Part shown: positions 61,497 to 64,000 of the stretch, piece by piece
Layout: each line of letters opens with the position of its first letter
Position numbering within the stretch: position 1 is the first letter of the stretch
Assembly (NCBI GenBank): GCA_964444665.1
Contig: CAYUIE010000009.1
Coordinates: forward strand, 70,514-134,513
From: CAYZTY01 sp964444665
GTDB lineage: Bacteria > Planctomycetota > Phycisphaerae > Sedimentisphaerales > CAYZTY01
Direction of reading: 5' to 3'
DNA length: 64,000 bases
The notes under the pieces: generated by a model
What the model was told of the DNA's origin: nothing
Databases searched by the model: none
The model's input: the letters and a program-made list of their open reading frames with translations, nothing else
Position numbers and translations under genes: made by a program

Positions 61497-61946
61497 ATGT
61501 CAAAGATTGTCGGATTTATGGCGACCTGGACTACATACGGAACCTGGCTGCAGGGTGACGAGAGAAGATACGTCAAAGACGGCAAAACACTCGATGCAAA
61601 CAAAAATCTGAAAAAGGCAAATCTGCAATCTCTAAAGAAAGATGTGGTCAAATTGAAAAAATCTTACAGGTCATTGGTTGAACAAGCGATACTTACAGAG
61701 GCGAAGACGCTTGGTCAAATGGTACGGGCAATATCTGTTTACAGTAATCACGTGCATATCGTTGTCGAGAAAGACAAATACTCCATCGAATATACGGTGG
61801 GTAGGTATAAGCGTGTAGCGACAGTTGCCCTTAGAAAACGAGGAATGCAGGGCAGGATTTGGACGAAGGGTTTTGACAAGAGATTTTGTTTTGACAATGA
61901 GTCACTCCAGAAAAGAACCAAATACGTTTTGAATCACAAAGATTAA
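61497..61946 (+). CDS. REP-associated tyrosine transposase (RAYT; Y1 HUH endonuclease)
   Basis: The 149-residue protein has the IS200-like fold of RAYTs. WTTYGTWLQGDERRYV near the N-terminus is a typical RAYT opening. The metal-binding HUH pair is HVH (residues 85-87, SNHVHIVVE), and the catalytic Tyr is Y104 in VGRYKRVATVALRKRG. The C-terminal WTKGFDKRFCFDNESLQKRTKYVLNHK is the usual end. RAYTs cut single-stranded palindromic repeats (REPs) and probably spread them. A repeat array begins 17 bp after its stop. It is intact and has no insertion-sequence ends, so it is a domesticated-type transposase. Confidence 0.82.
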   Translation: MSKIVGFMATWTTYGTWLQGDERRYVKDGKTLDANKNLKKANLQSLKKDVVKLKKSYRSLVEQAILTEAKTLGQMVRAISVYSNHVHIVVEKDKYSIEYTVGRYKRVATVALRKRGMQGRIWTKGFDKRFCFDNESLQKRTKYVLNHKD

Positions 61947-61963
61947 TCCGACGATTAGATTAG

Positions 61964-62252
61964 CCCCCTGCATTGCAGGGGGTTTCTTGTTTTGTTTTTT
62001 ATTATGGAATTCCTGCACTGCAGGGGGTTTCTTGTTTTGTTTTTTATTATGGAATTCCTGCACTGCAGGGGGTTTCTTGTTTTGTTTTTTATTATGGAAT
62101 CCCTGCACTGCAGGGGGTTTCTTAATGTTGTTTCTTTCCGTATTTCCCTGCACCTGTCCTGAGAAAGGTCGAAGGATTGCAGGGGATTCCAAGGTTTAGC
62201 CCCCGGCATTGCCGGGGGTTTCTTTCCTGTTTGTGCCTGGGCACTGCCCAGG
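61964..62252. repeat. REP-like palindrome array, partly a 45-bp tandem repeat
   Basis: Six clean palindromes and one interrupted one follow the RAYT gene. Arms and cores: CCCCCTGCA-t-TGCAGGGGG (61964-61982), CCTGCA-c-TGCAGG (62012-62024 and 62057-62069), CCCTGCA-c-TGCAGGG (62101-62115), CCCCCGGCA-t-TGCCGGGGG (62200-62218) and CCTGGGCA-c-TGCCCAGG (62236-62252). Most are followed by GGTTTCTT. The first four are in exact 45-bp register (61967, 62012, 62057, 62102) and share the spacer TTTCTTGTTTTG...TATGGAAT. The arms differ by paired changes, which keeps the stem. Two minus-strand open frames here are made by the repeat. Confidence 0.85.
62146..62184. repeat. Array palindrome interrupted by a TCCTGAG/TCGAAGGA element
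   Basis: CCCTGCA (62146-62152) and TGCAGGG (62178-62184) are the two arms of an array palindrome pushed apart by about 25 bp. The inner text holds TCCTGAG (62157-62163), AAAGG and TCGAAGGA (62169-62176). The same inner element breaks the palindrome at 60028-60069. Confidence 0.75.
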
Positions 62253-62355
62253 GTTTCTTCCGAAATAGAAAATAGTAAATTGATTTGCATCCTCCAGCCT
62301 GGAAATTTAACTTAATTCCGGATTCACCGGACTCAACTGGCAATATACGAAACCT

Positions 62356-62388
62356 ATCCTGAATCCCGGCGCGCCGGGATCGAAGGAT
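62356..62388. repeat. ATCCTGA-[GC-rich hairpin]-TCGAAGGAT element, second copy
   Basis: ATCCTGA (62356-62362) and TCGAAGGAT (62380-62388) flank CCCGGCG/CGCCGGG. The copy at 60139-60171 has the same flanks with a slightly changed inner hairpin. It is followed by ACGAG-type low-complexity text. Confidence 0.65.
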
Positions 62389-62463
62389 ATGAGCGACGAG
62401 ATACGAATAACCATTCACCAATAACATTTACTATATTCCTCGACTTATAAATCCACATAGAAC

Positions 62464-62483
62464 AAAACGCGCAGGCGTTTTTT
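62464..62483. terminator. Terminator-like hairpin
   Basis: AAAACGC (62464-62470) and GCGTTTT (62475-62481) form a 7-bp stem with a 4-nt loop (GCAG) and TT after. AAAACGCGCAGG recurs at 62575-62586. The rest of the ~390 bp from 62253 to 62646 is A/T-rich, with one element at 62356, and no gene was seen in it. Confidence 0.45.
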
Positions 62484-62646
62484 GCGCATTTTCGAAAAAA
62501 ATAAAAATTTTTATCTTTTTATATTGTAAGCACTTAGCATTTTTGGACACCAAAAAAATGGCCGATTTTTCGCCAAAACGCGCAGGTTGAGCCAATAGTG
62601 GAGGGACAGTTTTTTCCACGGAGGGGAAAAACATCGCTTGTGAGAC

Positions 62647-63270
62647 GTGACCCGGGTCATGGATACCGAACGAGAGGACTGTATCATCGAGATTACACTA
62701 ACGATACATATTCCAAAATTCATAGAACGACCGATTGTGTTTTTTGTCCTTAATTATCGCCGCCTGCGCTATGGCTACACTTATCGCAGAATCCCTCTAA
62801 CTCGCGGCCGATTCACAATCGTTGACCCCGCCGACTTTAAACGTCTTATCAAATACAAATGGTACCTCTCGAAATGCCCCACTTCCCTTTATGCCGCACG
62901 GTGGGAATATGACCGCAATTCCAAAAAAAGAAAAAGACTCTGGATGCACAGGCAAGTTATTGACGTTCCGCCCGGCCTGCTCTGCGACCACATCAACGGC
63001 AACGGCCTTGACAACCGCAAGGCCAACCTTCGCCCCGCCACCGTCTCACAGAACCTCGCTAACAGGCCGAAGCAAAAAGCGCCTGCTCGCTCTAAGTACA
63101 AGGGCCTTGAATGGGACAAGACCGCGAAGAAGTGGAAGGCAAGAATCCAGTTCGAAGGCAGAAAAATCTACCTCGGCTCATTTGACACCGAACTCGCCGC
63201 CGCCCGCGCTTATGACCTCGCCGCAAAAAAAATCCAAAAAGATTTCGCCTCCCCAAATTTCGACGATTAG
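62647..63270 (+). CDS. HNH endonuclease with C-terminal AP2-like domain
   Basis: The 207-residue protein has an N-terminal ~85-residue part with ITLTIHIPKF and RRIPLTRGRFTIVDPADFKRLIKYKW (NUMOD4/HNH_3-like lead). The HNH core is MHRQVIDVPPGLLCDHINGNGLDNRKANLRP, and a C-terminal AP2/ERF-like DNA-binding domain follows (about 146-195: YKGLEWDKTAKKWKARI...YLGSFDTELAAARAYDLAA). This is a free-standing homing-type endonuclease. It probably starts at GTG 62647 or at ATG 62659 (MDTEREDC). A truncated copy lies 1.8 kb upstream. There is no host intron or intein visible. Confidence 0.82.
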   Translation: MTRVMDTEREDCIIEITLTIHIPKFIERPIVFFVLNYRRLRYGYTYRRIPLTRGRFTIVDPADFKRLIKYKWYLSKCPTSLYAARWEYDRNSKKRKRLWMHRQVIDVPPGLLCDHINGNGLDNRKANLRPATVSQNLANRPKQKAPARSKYKGLEWDKTAKKWKARIQFEGRKIYLGSFDTELAAARAYDLAAKKIQKDFASPNFDD

Positions 63271-63271
63271 T

Positions 63272-63290
63272 CCCGGCACCTGTGGCCGGG
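63272..63290. repeat. GC-rich palindrome directly after the HNH-AP2 gene
   Basis: CCCGGC (63272-63277) pairs with GCCGGG (63285-63290), with 7 nt between (ACCTGTG). It starts one base after the stop codon. Its GGCA...GCC form resembles the array palindromes, but no T-run follows. Confidence 0.45.
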
Positions 63291-63368
63291 GAACCTTAAG
63301 GTACAAACCGGTAAGATGGGTTACAGATTATACCAAGCACATGGGTAACAGTTGCTAGATATAATAGA

Positions 63369-63484
63369 CCTCCAAAAACGGAGGGCATACTATGCCATAG
63401 GAATGAGAATTTGGTACTATGGCATCACTGACAACAACCTCCTATTATAGCAACAGGAGGGAGCCAGGCTGCTCACCTAGCTCC
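63369..63484 (-). other. Hairpin-rich region downstream of a small gene, possible structured RNA
   Basis: Four stems lie in 116 bp: CCTCC/GGAGG (63369-63373 with 63380-63384), ATGCCATAG/CTATGGCAT (63392-63400 with 63417-63425), CCTCCT/AGGAGG (63438-63443 with 63455-63460), and GGAGCcAGG/CCTaGCTCC (63460-63468 with 63476-63484). The first and third stems can also pair with each other. The region is in the 3' part of the likely transcript of the 39-codon gene. It could be a 3' UTR or an independent RNA; no known family was recognised. Confidence 0.4.
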
Positions 63485-63499
63485 ACCCCCAAATAAACA

Positions 63500-63619
63500 C
63501 TAACTTTCTTCAGTTTCTGCCGGTGTTTCTTCAGACTCTTTCAGCGGTGTCTCCTGAGGCTCTTCGGATGGTGTCTCCTGAGGCTCTTCTGGAACTTGAG
63601 GTTTTTCTTCGCAGACCAT
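63500..63619 (-). CDS. 39-residue acidic repeat protein
   Basis: The gene encodes MVCEEKPQVPEEPQETPSEE and continues to ...ETPAETEES. It has three to four copies of a P/S-E-E-P/T-x-E-T-P unit and one Cys at position 3. It is strongly acidic and has no membrane segment. Support: AAAGGAG 8 bp before the ATG, an in-frame stop, a TATAAT (complement of 63688-63693) 69 bp upstream, and a clear internal repeat. It is shorter than common gene-calling limits. Function unknown; such proteins are usually disordered. Confidence 0.55.
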   Translation of the reverse strand: MVCEEKPQVPEEPQETPSEEPQETPLKESEETPAETEES

Positions 63620-63797
63620 ATATTTGACTCCTTTCACAATTAAATAAATTTAACTTTCAAAATTGTCCCTACGTACACTTCGATAGTATTATAAGCTTCA
63701 ATGCCCTACATACAAACAAAGGAATTGTTATATTGGCTGACATTTCCCATATAAACGCTTAAAAAACATAATTCAGACCTTTTGATTGCCACAGTTT

Positions 63798-64000
63798 TTA
63801 CCGTTCTTTCTTTTCCTTGATCATATCTTTAAGGATTGTTCCCATTAAAGCATCTGGTACTCCGTTGCCGGTTCCGCCGACCATAACATCGGGGGTAATA
63901 TTAATCTTTTCATTAGCTACAAGCTTGATGATCTCGATTAGTGCGGCATTGTCAGAGCCGATAACCTCGGAAATTTTCTTATAAGCTTCCGCCTGTGCCT
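63798..64000 (-). CDS. SPFH/band-7 family protein, C-terminal part
   Basis: The minus-strand frame is open to the right edge and ends with the stop at 63798-63800, giving about 67 visible residues. They read AQAEAYKKISEVIGSDNAAL, then IEIIKLVANEKINITPDVMVGG and TGNGVPDALMGTILKDMI. The pattern AEAY...IG...IEIIKLVA...ITPDVMVGG is what is seen at the C-terminus of SPFH/flotillin-like proteins that form membrane rings. The N-terminal domain lies outside the window, so the subtype is unknown. It is about 180 bp upstream of the 39-residue gene, same strand. Confidence 0.6.
   Translation of the reverse strand, partial: AQAEAYKKISEVIGSDNAALIEIIKLVANEKINITPDVMVGGTGNGVPDALMGTILKDMIKEKKER

Noticed and set aside
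61964..62115. CRISPR array
   Set aside because: The 45-bp units are contiguous tandem copies with no variable spacers, and no cas gene is present.
61902..62290. Two minus-strand open frames with repeated NPLQCRNSIIKNKTR-type units
   Set aside because: They are translations of the 45-bp palindrome array (45 = 15 codons), with no ribosome binding site and no independent support.
62822..63358. 178-codon plus-strand frame overlapping the HNH-AP2 gene
   Set aside because: Pro/Thr/Ser-rich frame-shifted shadow; the HNH and AP2 motifs are in the other frame.
1..64000. tRNA or rRNA genes
   Set aside because: No acceptor/TPsiC patterns or rRNA segments were recognised in the intergenic regions; a dedicated scan would be needed to exclude a tRNA fully.

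Overview
The window reads as chromosomal DNA of a Gram-negative bacterium, most likely a planctomycete of the Phycisphaerae/Sedimentisphaerales type. The clues are: several exported proteins ending in Asp/Asn-rich half-dockerin tails (D-x-N-x-D-G...DFA...WL), two short PEP-CTERM-type sorting tails (PAPSAL + hydrophobic stretch + RRK), many GT-C membrane glycosyltransferases with TPR domains, tandem membrane-bound sulfatase-superfamily proteins, and a full set of LPS inner-core heptose genes. This assignment is inference from gene style; no rRNA or tRNA gene was found.

Layout. 1-6.1 kb: end of a UbiA-type prenyltransferase, an RluB-type pseudouridine synthase, two tandem SGNH-like/TPR membrane proteins and an RraB-family protein. 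6.3-8.2 kb: hflK-hflC behind a clear promoter. 8.3-12.3 kb: three tandem paralogous secreted repeat proteins with half-dockerin tails. 12.6-16.3 kb: rpmB with a perfect terminator, then gatC-gatA-gatB. 16.3-23.2 kb, minus strand: hldE-gmhA-gmhB-waaF-waaP-like-GT4-plsY, an LPS core operon read from one promoter; its GmhB carries an unusual membrane-anchoring tail. 23.5-27.3 kb: a lipoprotein, galK, a UDP-glucuronate decarboxylase and a DUF2809 membrane protein. 27.5-30.5 kb: a PEP-CTERM protein and a Gly/Pro/Cys-rich exported protein behind a near-consensus sigma-70 promoter. 30.7-39.8 kb: GT-C type membrane enzymes, two tandem membrane sulfatase-superfamily proteins and a subtilisin-like protein missing its catalytic Asp. 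40.0-48.4 kb: a polysaccharide region with a minus operon (nucleotide-sugar dehydrogenase, DegT aminotransferase, NusG paralogue, small membrane protein, DUF2723 protein, methyltransferase) and a divergent ATP-grasp + WecA-like pair. 48.5-56.9 kb: an ABC exporter pair, manA, ribF, a GNAT enzyme, an NrnA-type phosphoesterase and a repeat protein. 57-59.9 kb: a GT39-like TPR protein and a SYLF lipoprotein.

The right end (60-64 kb) is accessory in character. It has a PEP-CTERM gene, a truncated copy of an HNH-AP2 endonuclease gene, a REP-associated tyrosine transposase (RAYT), an array of compensating palindromes directly behind it, the intact HNH-AP2 gene, a 39-codon acidic repeat gene with a strong ribosome binding site and hairpin-rich tail, and the end of an SPFH/band-7 gene. 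The most interesting structure is here: the RAYT with palindromes whose arms vary by paired changes around a fixed GCA-N-TGC core, and short TCCTGAG...TCGAAGGA elements found inside two palindromes.

How the genes work together: much of the window serves the envelope. It covers LPS core synthesis and phosphorylation, nucleotide-sugar supply (galK, uxs, manA, dehydrogenase/aminotransferase), lipid-linked glycan initiation (WecA-like), GT-C glycosyltransfer, secreted and anchored surface proteins, and membrane quality control (HflKC).
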